The translations under genes and the position numbers were made by a program. Below are positions 15,514 through 24,541 of a stretch of 64,000 bases of DNA, one piece after another. Origin of the DNA: Cohnella hashimotonis (lineage in GTDB: Bacteria; Bacillota; Bacilli; Paenibacillales; Paenibacillaceae). Under the pieces are notes generated by a model. The model was not told the DNA's origin, made no database searches, and was given only the letters and a program-made list of their open reading frames with translations. The stretch covers positions 8,271,501 through 8,335,500 of the forward strand of contig NZ_JAGRPV010000001.1 in the NCBI RefSeq assembly GCF_030014955.1, written 5' to 3'. Position 1 is the first letter of the stretch. The number at the start of each line of letters is the position of its first letter.

Positions 15514-17090
15514 TGCCGTTCCCTGAATTCTGAGGGGTTCAGGCCCGTCATCTTCTTGAACAGCTTGGTGAAATGGTTGGCGCTCTGATACCCGACCCGG
15601 CTCGAGACGTCGGACAGCTTCACCCGGCCGTCCTTCAGGTATTCCTTGGCCTTTTCGATCCGAACCTCGGTAATGTGCCTGTTGATCGTTTTTCCCGTTC
15701 TTTCTTTGAAAATCCGGCACAGATAGGTCGGCGTGAGATACAGATGCTCGGCCATCCGGTTGATCGACAGACGGTCGTCGTGATAATGCGCCCGAATATA
15801 CTGCATAATGGCGTAAACGTGCTGTCCGTTGTTGTTTTTCGACTGAATGCGACTCATCGCCGCTTCGACCCTGCGCAGCAGCTCGGCTTGGACGGCGGCC
15901 AGGTCGGGCAACCTGAAAAATTCGTCACGGGCGTAAGCGAGCTCATGCGCTTCGGCAAGCGGGACGTTGTGCTTCGCGGCGAAGGTTTCCAGCTCCAAGA
16001 GCATGCCGTAGAAGAACGTCCTGACCTGGCCGACGGGCAGATCGGGCCGCAGCCGGATCTCGTCGTGAATACGGACGATATCGCGCAGCGCCTGATCCGT
16101 GTCGAACGCATGGAGACTGGAGATAAAGGGCAGGAGACGCGAGTCGTCGAGCGGATCGGACGGCGTGCCCGGGGCCGGCTCCTCGTAGAACGCGACCTGG
16201 TTCGGACCGACGAAGAACCGGCGCTGAAGAGCCGATTCGGCATTCGCGTAGGAAGCGCTAATCTCGGAGATGCTGTCCGTCGGCTTGCCGACCCCCATGA
16301 ACAAATCGACCTCGACGCCCGCCGTTTGTTCGAGCATGGCTCTGAGCTTGCCCAGCACCGCGGGCGGGAGGCTGCGGCTCGTGATGCCGATGCCGCTGAA
16401 GTGGACGACGGCGTGCCGGTTGTCGATAAAGCCGGCGACGTGACGGTAGAGCGGACTGGCGAACGCCTCGTCGATCGCGCGCCGGATCGGCTCCCTGTAA
16501 TTGCGGTCGATGTCATTGCGACCGGCGTCCGCACTGCTATCCGTATGGATATCGATCCTGAGAATGCTCGCGATAAAGCGACTGCCGGTCTGCGCCTCGC
16601 CGAACGCATACTTGAGCGGCTGCGCAAGATCGGCCGGATCGGAGCGGGCTCGGCTCAGGTCCAGCGCGAGCTTCTCCCGGATGATCGCGTCGCTCTCCGC
16701 CGTCGTGATCCGTTCCAGGGCGAGGGCGTCGACTGTCTCGCGAACGGCCCGCATCAGCTCCGGCCGGTTGATCGGCTTCTCCAGGTAGTGGACGGCGCGC
16801 AGCTGGATCGCCGACTTCAGATATTCCTTGTCCGCGTAGCCGCTCAAGAAGATGATCTTGCAGTCCGGCAGTACGAGCCGGAGCCGGGTCGCGAACTCGA
16901 TGCCGTTCATGCCGGGCATCCGGATGTCGGACAGCAGGATGTCGGGCCGCATCCGCGCGGCCGCCTCGAGCGCTTCCGGTCCGGAGCCGGCGCTCTCCAC
17001 CTCGTCGATGCCGAGACTGTTCCATGGAATGTATTGGACCAGTCCCTCTCTCGTCGATTTTTCGTCGTCTACGATAATCAGCTTCGCCAT
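15510..17090 (-). CDS. YesN-type response regulator with AraC DNA-binding domain
   Basis: The 526-residue protein has an N-terminal receiver domain (1-120; acidic VDDEKS, phosphoacceptor in ILLSDIRMPGMNG, Lys in YLEKPI), a long middle region of unknown fold, and two C-terminal AraC helix-turn-helix motifs (about 425-526: LSINRMAEHLYLTPTYLCRI and LSDVSSRVGYQSANHFTKLF). It would activate the transporter and beta-helix genes when phosphorylated by the overlapping YesM kinase. It lies 140 bases after the binding-protein gene on the same strand. Confidence 0.93.
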   Translation of the reverse strand: MAKLIIVDDEKSTREGLVQYIPWNSLGIDEVESAGSGPEALEAAARMRPDILLSDIRMPGMNGIEFATRLRLVLPDCKIIFLSGYADKEYLKSAIQLRAVHYLEKPINRPELMRAVRETVDALALERITTAESDAIIREKLALDLSRARSDPADLAQPLKYAFGEAQTGSRFIASILRIDIHTDSSADAGRNDIDRNYREPIRRAIDEAFASPLYRHVAGFIDNRHAVVHFSGIGITSRSLPPAVLGKLRAMLEQTAGVEVDLFMGVGKPTDSISEISASYANAESALQRRFFVGPNQVAFYEEPAPGTPSDPLDDSRLLPFISSLHAFDTDQALRDIVRIHDEIRLRPDLPVGQVRTFFYGMLLELETFAAKHNVPLAEAHELAYARDEFFRLPDLAAVQAELLRRVEAAMSRIQSKNNNGQHVYAIMQYIRAHYHDDRLSINRMAEHLYLTPTYLCRIFKERTGKTINRHITEVRIEKAKEYLKDGRVKLSDVSSRVGYQSANHFTKLFKKMTGLNPSEFRERQ

Positions 17091-17230
17091 ATCCGTTGAT
17101 TCTCCCCGGGCCAGACTGTGATCCGTTCCTGCGATGATGCGCCTTTTGGGAAATCATAGCATAGGTGCCTCAAAGGGCTCCAGCAGCAAATTGACCGCTA
17201 AAGCCCTTCAAAACAAACGGGAAGTTCAAG

Positions 17231-18820
17231 TTATTTGCTCTTCATATAAGCGTCGATCTGGGCCTGCGCGGCTTCTTTGTAACGCTCGACGCCGGCTTTT
17301 TTCAATTGATCCTTGTACTCCTGGATGCCCGCGTCCACGTCGTTCGTGAAGCCCATGTACAGCGGTCCCGCATACTGTGTGAACAGGTTGCTCAGGTTGG
17401 TGGTGACGTCGCTGATCTCCTTGGCGTCGATGGTGAAGTCGACCAGCGGATTGGGCACATACCGCGACTTGGCGTCCGCAAGCAGCTCGGCGTAGTTCGG
17501 GAACGAGCCGTCGAACACTTTGGTATAGGTCTCGTTCGTCCAGCCCCATGTGCCGGCCGCGTTCGGCGGGTACTTGCTGTCGGCAGGAAAGACGATGTCG
17601 CCCTTATCGTTGATCGTATAGTGCGTGCCCTCGAAACCATACTGCGTCAGCATGTTGTAGTCTTCGTTGTACCGCAGCAGATCGAGCAGCATGAGCGCAC
17701 GCTCCGCGTTCTCGGACTTCGCGCCGATTGCCATGCCCCCAGCCATGTAGGAGTAGCGGTCGATCGAGCCCTGGAAGGCGGGGTAGATCCGCAGATCCCA
17801 CTCGGGATGCGACTTGTTCACTTCGTTATAGATATTGTTCGCGCCAGGTATGCTGGTGATCAGCGCGGCGTTTTTGCCGTTTTTGAACGAATCGTTCAGG
17901 CTGACCGTGTTCGACAGCGCGTTTTTGGACCAGTAGCCGGCGTCCTTCCATTGCTTCATCTTCTTGATGAAGGCCGTCGTCTCAGGCAAGTCGAACGTGT
18001 ACAGGAGCTGGAGCGACGGATCGTCTTTCTTGAGCGCGATCGGGCTCGTGCAGTTCGGCGCGCCCGGCGCCATCAGGTTGTTGTTGCCGAAGTACAGGGC
18101 GCAGAGCGTCCAGGCGTCGTTCTTGCCCATGTTATAGGGGATCATGCTCTTCTCGTTTTTGGCGACCGCATCCAGATAGACGCCGAAGTCGTCGATCGTC
18201 TTGATGTCCGGCACGTTGTACTTCTTCATCAGGTCGCCGCGAACGACGTAGGCGCTGTAGTTAAAGCTCGCTGCCAGCGTCGGGATGGCGAACATCTTGC
18301 CGCCGACGTAGCCGCCGGCCAGCTTATCCTTGTCTTCCTTGGCGGACTGCGGCGCGTACGTGCTCAGCATCTCCGGCGTGATCTCCTTGAAGGCGCCTCT
18401 TCTGGCGTTGTCCGCGTAGTTCATGTAGTTGGCGGCGAAAATGAGATCGAACTTCTCGCCGGAGGACAACATCAGATTGTAGGCGTCGTTGGACAGGAAG
18501 GTGATCTTGACCGTGGCATTGATGTCCCGTTCGGTCATCTTGTTCAGTTCCTCGTGGATCAGCTTGGCGTCGGGTGCGCCGTCCGACGGCAGATACATGC
18601 TGAGCTCGACTTTCTTCGAGATGTCAGGGCCCGATGGCGCCGCTGCCGACGGCGAGGCGCTCTGCGTTCCGGAAGCTTCGGCGGACGGACTCGCCGATGC
18701 GGAAGCGCCTGGACTCGCGTTCGAGCCGCTTCCCGCGTTATTCGAGCAGCCGGTGAAGATAATCATGGCCGCGAGCAGCGATGATAGAATGAAGCCTGAA
18801 TTGGTGCGTTTTCTGTACAT
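17231..18820 (-). CDS. LplA-type extracellular solute-binding lipoprotein
   Basis: The 529-residue product has a lipoprotein signal with the lipobox Cys in IIFTGCSNN (Cys25), a Ser/Ala/Pro-rich linker to about residue 68, and then a bi-lobed sugar-binding fold. Size and C-terminus (LSNLFTQYAGPLYMGFTND, DQLKKAGVERYKEAAQAQID) match the DUF3502-type LplA/YtcQ family that feeds oligosaccharides to LplB/LplC permeases. It is the third gene of the minus-strand transporter operon, 44 bases after the LplC-type permease. It would capture the products of the secreted beta-helix enzyme or other oligosaccharides. Confidence 0.9.
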   Translation of the reverse strand: MYRKRTNSGFILSSLLAAMIIFTGCSNNAGSGSNASPGASASASPSAEASGTQSASPSAAAPSGPDISKKVELSMYLPSDGAPDAKLIHEELNKMTERDINATVKITFLSNDAYNLMLSSGEKFDLIFAANYMNYADNARRGAFKEITPEMLSTYAPQSAKEDKDKLAGGYVGGKMFAIPTLAASFNYSAYVVRGDLMKKYNVPDIKTIDDFGVYLDAVAKNEKSMIPYNMGKNDAWTLCALYFGNNNLMAPGAPNCTSPIALKKDDPSLQLLYTFDLPETTAFIKKMKQWKDAGYWSKNALSNTVSLNDSFKNGKNAALITSIPGANNIYNEVNKSHPEWDLRIYPAFQGSIDRYSYMAGGMAIGAKSENAERALMLLDLLRYNEDYNMLTQYGFEGTHYTINDKGDIVFPADSKYPPNAAGTWGWTNETYTKVFDGSFPNYAELLADAKSRYVPNPLVDFTIDAKEISDVTTNLSNLFTQYAGPLYMGFTNDVDAGIQEYKDQLKKAGVERYKEAAQAQIDAYMKSK

Positions 18821-18864
18821 ATCGTATCCCCCTTGAATTTATGGTGAACTGGAAGGTTCCAGCT

Positions 18865-19755
18865 TTACCCTTTCACCGCGCCTACGGTCATGCCTTTGAC
18901 GAAATATTTCTGAATGAACGGATATACGAGGATGATCGGCCCCGTGACGACGACCGTCATGGCGAGCTTAAACGTCTCCGTCGGCATCTGGGCGACCGGC
19001 ATCCCGGTCTTCTGCGCGACGATCTGGGCGGCTTGCATGGAGTTGAACACCTTGTAGAGATGGTACTGCAGCGGCATCATGTTCGGCTTGGTGATGAACA
19101 GCATCGCCTGATACCAGTCGTTCCAATAGGTCAGGGCGATGAACAAGCCGATCGTGGACAGCGCGGGCAGCGAGATGGGCAAGTAAAGCTTCAGGAATAT
19201 GGTAAAGTCGCCGGCGCCGTCGATCTTGGCGGATTCGCCGAGACTCTCCGGAATGGTCGTAAAAAACGTCCGCATGATGATGATGTGGAATACGGCGAAC
19301 AAATGCGGAAGCAGCAGCGCCAGAAAATTGTTTTTCATCCCCAGATTGATCATGACGAGATACCACGGTACGAGCCCGCCGCTGAAAAGCGTCGTGAAGA
19401 AAAAGAAGAAGGAAAATTTGTTGCGGTATTTGAAGTCCTTGCGGTGCAGCACGTAGGACGTCATCGCGGTAAGGAACAGGCCGAGCGCGGTGCCCGATAC
19501 GACGAGCAGGATCGTGACGGCGTAGGCGCCCGTGATCACCTCCGGCGTCCGGAAGATGAGCTTGTAGGCTTCAAGGGAATACATTTTCGGGATCAGCCGG
19601 TACCCGTACTCGAAGAGCGACGCGTCCTTGGTCACCGATCCTGAGACGGTCAGCAGGAACGGGATCAGGCACAGAAGGGAGAAGAGACCAACGACGATAT
19701 AGCCGATGAGGTTAAAGACGATTCTGTCTGTTTTCCGGATCTGGTTGACCGCCAT
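18865..19755 (-). CDS. lplC: LplC/YtcP-type sugar ABC transporter permease
   Basis: From the ATG at 19755 (AGGAG seven bases upstream) the protein has 296 residues and six membrane helices, with the EAA-type loop PESLGESAKIDGAGDFTIFL that contacts the ATPase and the typical C-terminus KYFVKGMTVGAVKG. It forms the membrane channel with the LplB-type partner, whose gene ends 10 bases before this start (an ATG at 19779 would overlap it). No ATPase gene is present in the operon. Substrate is inferred as an oligosaccharide. Confidence 0.93.
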   Translation of the reverse strand: MAVNQIRKTDRIVFNLIGYIVVGLFSLLCLIPFLLTVSGSVTKDASLFEYGYRLIPKMYSLEAYKLIFRTPEVITGAYAVTILLVVSGTALGLFLTAMTSYVLHRKDFKYRNKFSFFFFFTTLFSGGLVPWYLVMINLGMKNNFLALLLPHLFAVFHIIIMRTFFTTIPESLGESAKIDGAGDFTIFLKLYLPISLPALSTIGLFIALTYWNDWYQAMLFITKPNMMPLQYHLYKVFNSMQAAQIVAQKTGMPVAQMPTETFKLAMTVVVTGPIILVYPFIQKYFVKGMTVGAVKG

Positions 19756-19765
19756 GGTACCACTC

Positions 19766-20692
19766 CTAAAATAACGCATAATCGGGATTCACCTTCTTGA
19801 TAACGTAGTTCAGCGAGATGATGATGACGAAGCCCACCGCCGATTGGTACAAGCCTGCAGCGGCCGGCAGTCCCAGATCCAGACCCTGCTGGTACAGCGC
19901 GCGGAATACGAACGTGTCGATGACGTCGGTCTTGTTGAACAAGAGGCCGTTGTTCCCGACGAGCTGGTAGAACATGTCGAGGTTGCCTCGCAGGATGCCG
20001 CCGACCTGGAGCAGGACCATGATGACGATCGTGATCTTGAGCAGCGGGAGCGTGATATGGCGGATCCGTTGAAAAATGTTCGCGCCGTCCAGCTCCGCCG
20101 ACTCGTACAGCTCGGGATTGATGCCCAGGATCGCCGCCAGATAGACGATGCTGCCGTAGCCGATGAGCTTCCAGAGATAGAAACCGACGATGATGAAAAA
20201 CCAGAGCGACGGCCGGCCGTAGATGTCGACCGGCTCCATGCCGATGGACTTCAGCAGCGTGTTAAGGCTGCCGAATTCGTAGTTGAAAATGCCGTACACA
20301 AACGATCCGACGACGACCCAGGAGATAAAGTATGGCAGGAGCATCGAGGACTGCATCGCTTTTTTGAGCCATTTGCCCTTGAGCTCCGAGAAGATGATCG
20401 CGACGCCGACCTGAAACGCCATGCCGACCAAAATGAAGGCCAGGTTGTAGAGGATCGTGTTCTTGGTGAGCAGCCAGGCCTGGCCGGACCGGAAGAAGAA
20501 GGAGAAGTTTTTGAGACCGACCCAGGGGCTGTGGAAGATGCCTTTGTCGAATTCGAAGTACTTGAAGGCGACGACGACCCCGCCCATCGGCAAGTAGTTG
20601 AAAATAATAAAGTAGACGACCGCGGGGGTCAGCATGAGAAACAGCATTTTGTTTTTTTTTAGCTCCGCGATCAAGCCGTGCGATTTGTGCAT
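19766..20692 (-). CDS. lplB: LplB/YteP-type sugar ABC transporter permease
   Basis: The 308-residue protein shows a short cytoplasmic N-terminus, about six membrane helices, and the EAA loop INPELYESAELDGANIFQRIRHITLP. The C-terminal FVIIISLNYVIKKVNPDYALF is characteristic of LplB permeases. It is the first gene of the transporter-YesN-YesM group on the minus strand, with a cre-like site 66-80 bases upstream, so it likely carries the main promoter. Confidence 0.93.
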   Translation of the reverse strand: MHKSHGLIAELKKNKMLFLMLTPAVVYFIIFNYLPMGGVVVAFKYFEFDKGIFHSPWVGLKNFSFFFRSGQAWLLTKNTILYNLAFILVGMAFQVGVAIIFSELKGKWLKKAMQSSMLLPYFISWVVVGSFVYGIFNYEFGSLNTLLKSIGMEPVDIYGRPSLWFFIIVGFYLWKLIGYGSIVYLAAILGINPELYESAELDGANIFQRIRHITLPLLKITIVIMVLLQVGGILRGNLDMFYQLVGNNGLLFNKTDVIDTFVFRALYQQGLDLGLPAAAGLYQSAVGFVIIISLNYVIKKVNPDYALF

Positions 20693-20758
20693 GCGCCTAC
20701 CCCGTTTGCTGTTAAGTGGTTGAAGACTTCAAGCGTTCGTGTGGCTTTAGGTTAACTA

Positions 20759-20772
20759 TATCAGCGCTTTCA
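20759..20772. promoter_or_regulatory. Weak candidate cre site upstream of the LplB-type gene
   Basis: On the minus strand TGAAAGCGCTGATA matches 12 of 14 positions of the CcpA consensus. It is well placed, 67 bases before the permease start, to mediate glucose repression of the transporter operon. The match is imperfect in the second half. Confidence 0.35.
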
Positions 20773-20848
20773 TTTTGCCGTAAGCGCGCAATCCTGCACT
20801 GATGAGCGATATTTTCTACTGTTGGTCCGCTTCGGGCTTCGGGCTGGG

Positions 20849-22117
20849 CTAGATCGTCAGATCGCCGTACGTGCTTGGGCGCCTCTCCCGGCGGAACAGC
20901 GAGCGGGCTTCACCGTCGGCGTCCCCGACCGACAGCCAGTTTTTGTAGAACGGCTTGCCGAGGTCGATCTCCGCGACCGCGACGCCGTGCGCTTCCTCGG
21001 ACAGCTCCGCAAGCACATCGCCCCGGGGATCGACGATCCGGCTAGGCTTTTCCTCCCACATGCCCGCGACCACGACATGGACGCCGTTGTCGACCGCTCT
21101 CGCGAGCGACTGGATGCGCGCGTTGCCCTGCGTCGGCACGAAGAGCAGCTCGGCTCCCTTGAGCGCCAGCAGCCGCGCGGGCTCGGGGAAGTAGCTGTCC
21201 CAGCAGATCAGGATGCCGATCCGGCCGAAATCGGTGTCGAACACCGGGTATTCGCTGCCTGGCGTCACGCCCATCTCCGCTTCGAAGAGCGGCAGATGCG
21301 TCTTTCGGTACTTGCCCGAGATGCGGCCGTCCCGGTCGATCAGGACGGCGGTGTTATAAAGAACGTCACCGTCCGTCTCGAACAAGCTCGCGATGACGTA
21401 GTATCTGTGCTTCCGCGCATGGCTGGCTAGAAAGTTCGTGAACGCTCCCGGAATCGGCTCGCCGAATTGGCCATAGCCGCGCCCGCCGACGCCTTGCTCG
21501 TAGACGCCTTCGCTCAGGCATACGATATCCGCCCGCTGCGCGCCGGCCTGGTCCAGCAAGTCGCTCATGTCGGCGAGATTTCCCGTGCGGCTGCCGCTGA
21601 ACTTATTGATCAGGGTCGTAGCGACGCGGACCGTTCTGATCGGCAGTTGCGCGGTAGCTGCGGTCTCCGCGACGGACGGTCTCCGCCAGGCGACCTCTCC
21701 GCTCGCCGACCATCTGAATGCGAGCTCGAGCTCGGCGAACGCGGCGCCGGCGGGGGCCGTCATCGTCCTGCGAAGGCCGATCCAGCCATCCGGCAGCGCT
21801 TCGCGGGATTGATCGATGTAGTCGCGCGTGAGCAGCGCTCCGTTCGCGTCGGACCAGGTGACTAGCGCGTACACGTCTGCGCGGATCGCGTCGATGCCGG
21901 TCGCGAGATAGTCGGCGGCGATGTCATAGGTTTTTCTGCCCTCGACGCCGGCCGTTTTGCCGATCCACTTCCCGTAGGCGTTCGGCGAGCCCGTAGCCCG
22001 AATGATCAGGACGGACTCGCCGTCCCGCATATCCCTGTCGAATATAGGCGCCAGCGCTTCATGCGGCGCCCAGGTTTGCCAGCCCGCCGCGCCCGGCGGC
22101 GGCATGCGATTGGTCAT
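20849..22117 (-). CDS. Carbon-nitrogen hydrolase fused to an N-terminal beta-sandwich
   Basis: Residues about 165-410 form a nitrilase-superfamily amidohydrolase with the catalytic triad visible: Glu203 in VCLSEGVYE, Lys272 in KYRKTHLP and Cys305 in LICWDSYFPE. The first 160 residues (VLIIRATGSPNAYGKWIG to FRWSASGEVAWRRPSV) are strand-rich and resemble a carbohydrate-binding-like jelly roll rather than any nitrilase part. No signal peptide, so it is cytoplasmic. It would hydrolyse an amide or carbamoyl group, perhaps on a sugar derivative brought in by the adjacent transporter. It lies 156 bases upstream of the LplB-type gene on the same strand. Confidence 0.85.
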   Translation of the reverse strand: MTNRMPPPGAAGWQTWAPHEALAPIFDRDMRDGESVLIIRATGSPNAYGKWIGKTAGVEGRKTYDIAADYLATGIDAIRADVYALVTWSDANGALLTRDYIDQSREALPDGWIGLRRTMTAPAGAAFAELELAFRWSASGEVAWRRPSVAETAATAQLPIRTVRVATTLINKFSGSRTGNLADMSDLLDQAGAQRADIVCLSEGVYEQGVGGRGYGQFGEPIPGAFTNFLASHARKHRYYVIASLFETDGDVLYNTAVLIDRDGRISGKYRKTHLPLFEAEMGVTPGSEYPVFDTDFGRIGILICWDSYFPEPARLLALKGAELLFVPTQGNARIQSLARAVDNGVHVVVAGMWEEKPSRIVDPRGDVLAELSEEAHGVAVAEIDLGKPFYKNWLSVGDADGEARSLFRRERRPSTYGDLTI

Positions 22118-22352
22118 CGTGCTTCCCCTCTTTCCGTCGTCTTCCGTCCGCGTTACTCGGCATTATAGCATCGGCGGAGCTGAGGAGACGACGGCGGAAA
22201 GTTATCGTTTTCCTCGGTATCCTGCACGATTTAACCGGCGACCGCCTCGCCGCTCGCATAGTTATGCCGTTGCAGGCAACAATAACCAGAATGCGCCGTT
22301 GCGCAGAATCTCGCGGTTCCGGGCCGAATAAATCGAGGGGGGGCGAACGCGC

Positions 22353-22949
22353 ATGTCGGAGAAGTCCCTGCTCGGAGAAATAGAGGATGTCCATCGAAAG
22401 CTGACCGAACTGAGACAAGACTACTGGCTGCACTACGATCTGTTTTCGCCTCAATGGTGGTTGATGCTCGCGGCTCTTATCCTGCCATGGATCGTCTGGT
22501 GGCGGCTCGTCGACAAATCGAGACTGAAGGATATTTTGTTATTCGGCGTCTCGATCGGTTACCTCATATTCTTGTTGGATCATTTCGGTTATGAGCTGAA
22601 TTTATGGATATATCCGCATAAGCTTTTTAGATTTATTCCCGAGTTGTCGGCGGTCGACTTCGGGATGCTGCCCGTCTTGCACATGCTGGTTTATCAATAC
22701 TTTCCCAAATGGCGGTCGTTTTTGATCGCAGAAACGATCATGGGCGCGGTGTTTGCATTTGTCTTAGAGCCCATTAGCGTATGGATCGGTGTATACGAGA
22801 TGCTCCATTGGCAGCACTTTTACTCGTTTCCGATCTACGTCGCCAAATCCGCGCTCGTCAAAGGCGTTTTGGAGGGGCTGGGCCGCATACAATTCCGATC
22901 GTCTGCAAGCGCCCGGAGTACGGCGAACTATCGCGCCAACCGCGAGTAA
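22353..22949 (+). CDS. CBO0543-family membrane protein
   Basis: The 198-residue protein has a short N-terminal helix (MSEKSLLGEIEDVHRKLTEL), about five membrane segments and the WWRLVDKSRLKDILLFG and PVLHMLVYQYFPKW signatures of CBO0543-type membrane proteins, which are widespread in spore formers and have no known function. The gene is visibly AT-richer than its neighbours. Its 3' end overlaps the 3' end of the convergent esterase gene by 22 bases. Confidence 0.8.
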   Translation: MSEKSLLGEIEDVHRKLTELRQDYWLHYDLFSPQWWLMLAALILPWIVWWRLVDKSRLKDILLFGVSIGYLIFLLDHFGYELNLWIYPHKLFRFIPELSAVDFGMLPVLHMLVYQYFPKWRSFLIAETIMGAVFAFVLEPISVWIGVYEMLHWQHFYSFPIYVAKSALVKGVLEGLGRIQFRSSASARSTANYRANRE

Positions 22950-23881
22950 AAAGCGTGAGCAGCCGCGTAATATCCCGGCGGAATCGCGTGTCCCATGAAC
23001 GGATGGACCTCTATTGACTTGTCCGGGGAGGCGATCCGGTTGTAGGCGGCGAAGATGGTCTCGGGCAGGCAGGTCGTATCCTTCAGGCCGACCGTGACGT
23101 GCACGGGCAGCGCGATGCGATCCGCCAGATTCACGATGTCGAAGTAGCTTAGCGTGCGGAGCACATCGTCCAGGCTGTCCGGGAACCGCGTCGCGAAGTC
23201 CGCGGCTTCGGCGATCGAGCCGACCGACTGCATGATGCCGAGGTCCATGTGGCACATGTTCGGCACATGCGCGATCGCCGCCCGCAGCCCGGGAGCAAGC
23301 GCGGCCGCGAGCAGCGCCAGTCCGCCGCCCTGGCTGCCGCCGAAGGCGAATACGCGCGCGGGATCGACCTCGGGCATAGCCATCGCGCATCGGACGGCGC
23401 GCAGGGCGTCGATCGCGATCGCCCGGAAGTAGGAGCGCTCCGGATCGAGGATGCCCTTGGTGATCCAGCCCTTGGCCATGCCGTGCGCTTGCGGCAGCCC
23501 GTTGCCCGTATCGCCGCCTTGTCCGCGCACGTCGACGGCGAGTACGGCATAGCCCATGAGCAGCCATGCCGCATGCTCTTCGGGCAGACCCTTGGAGAGC
23601 GAGTAGCCGTGGAAGACGACGACGCAGGGAGCGGGCTGCTGCAGCGGATCCGGCGGCAGCAGGAACCAGGCGTGGACAGGCGTGTCGGCTGCGCCGGCAT
23701 AGATCACTTTGAACACTTGCGCTTGCCGGAAAGGAGAGGCTGCGGGCTGGATCGCGGAATAGGCGGCCGATGCGTCGGCCTCCCGGCATGCGCGCGCCCA
23801 GAAGGCTTCAAGATCGTCGGGTGCGGTGTTGGAGGCGGTATATTGGCGCAGCGCTTCGATTCGCGCTTGAATGGCGTTCAT
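22928..23881 (-). CDS. Acetyl xylan esterase / cephalosporin-C deacetylase family (CE7)
   Basis: From the ATG at 23881 (AAAGGAG about 9 bases upstream) the product has 317 residues, the usual CE7 length. The alpha/beta hydrolase parts are visible: FHGYSLSKG, VRGQGGDTG, the nucleophile elbow FGGSQGG with Ser183, and late Asp (VGLKDTTCLPET) and His (FMGHAIPPG). CE7 enzymes remove acetyl groups from acetylated oligosaccharides in the cytoplasm, which suits the neighbouring sugar-uptake locus. The frame stays open upstream through a repeat array to 24427, but that part is not coding. Confidence 0.92.
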   Translation of the reverse strand: MNAIQARIEALRQYTASNTAPDDLEAFWARACREADASAAYSAIQPAASPFRQAQVFKVIYAGAADTPVHAWFLLPPDPLQQPAPCVVVFHGYSLSKGLPEEHAAWLLMGYAVLAVDVRGQGGDTGNGLPQAHGMAKGWITKGILDPERSYFRAIAIDALRAVRCAMAMPEVDPARVFAFGGSQGGGLALLAAALAPGLRAAIAHVPNMCHMDLGIMQSVGSIAEAADFATRFPDSLDDVLRTLSYFDIVNLADRIALPVHVTVGLKDTTCLPETIFAAYNRIASPDKSIEVHPFMGHAIPPGYYAAAHAFYSRLAR

Positions 23882-24043
23882 TGCGGGCATAGCTCCTTTG
23901 CAATAAGAGGTGGCGTTCATCCCTGAGCCTACCGGATTCGTCGGCGGCCGAGTAGACGCAAAGCTGCACCTTTTGCGCGGGATCCTAGCTATTTTAGGGG
24001 GGGAATCTGGCGCGGAGTGGCGGAGGGGGCAAACGAGACGGTG

Positions 24044-24450
24044 TGTGGGTTCATGTGCTTTCCCTAGGCAGTAATTGGGCGCCGGAGTGGCGTGTGCGAG
24101 TCGAAGTGCTTTCCCTGGGCAGTACTTGGGCGCAGAGTCGCGTGTGCGAGTCGAAGTGCTTGCCCTGGGCAGCACTTGGCCGCCGGAGCCGCGTGTGCGA
24201 GTCGAAGTGCTTTCCCTCGGCCGTACTTGGGCGCAGAGTGGCGTGTGCGAGTCGAAGTGCTTGCCCTGGGCAGCACTTGGGCGCAGAGTCGCGTGTGCGA
24301 GTCGAAGTGCTTGCCCTGGGCAGTACTTGGGCGCAGAGTCGCGTATGCGAGTCGAAGTGCTTGCCCTGGGCAGCACTTGGCCGCCTGAGTCGCGTGTGCG
24401 AGTTGAAGTGCTTGCCCTGGGCAGCACTTGGCCGCCGGAGCCGCGCGTGA
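24044..24450. repeat. Tandem array of 50-51 bp hairpin repeats (about 8 units)
   Basis: Seven complete units start at 24091, 24141, 24192, 24242, 24292, 24342 and 24393, preceded by one diverged unit. Each begins CGTGTGCGAGTCG and contains an 11-base hairpin, AAGTGCTTGCCC facing GGGCAGCACTT, with variable tails GCGCAGAGTCG or CCGCCGGAGCCG. The unit length is not a multiple of three throughout, so the open frames running across it are not real proteins. The array lies between the 5' end of the esterase gene and the 3' end of the SLH protein gene; apart from a terminator, nothing else is seen in this 660-base gap. Confidence 0.95.
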
Positions 24451-24484
24451 GTGCCGAATTTATGCGTTACAGCAAACGCAAAGA

Positions 24485-24523
24485 AGCCGCCCCCAAGTCA
24501 AAGGATATGACTCTGGGACGGCT
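24485..24523 (-). terminator. Terminator of the giant SLH protein gene
   Basis: AGCCGCCCCCAAGTCA pairs with TGACTCTGGGACGGCT with a few mismatches. Read on the minus strand it is followed by TTCTTTG. It lies 19 bases beyond the stop of the SLH gene. Confidence 0.65.
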
Positions 24524-24541
24524 CTTTGTGTTTAAGTCGGT

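Noticed and set aside
13657..17099. Long plus-strand open frames opposite the YesM and YesN genes
   Set aside because: They are antisense shadows of genes with clear kinase and regulator motifs; translations are Arg/His/Asp-rich and match nothing recognisable. The same applies to the long frames opposite 10939-13476, 17231-18820 and 30383-32089.
23882..24427. N-terminal extension of the acetyl esterase frame
   Set aside because: The extension is translated repeat array; CE7 enzymes are about 318 residues and the ATG at 23881 has a good ribosome binding site.
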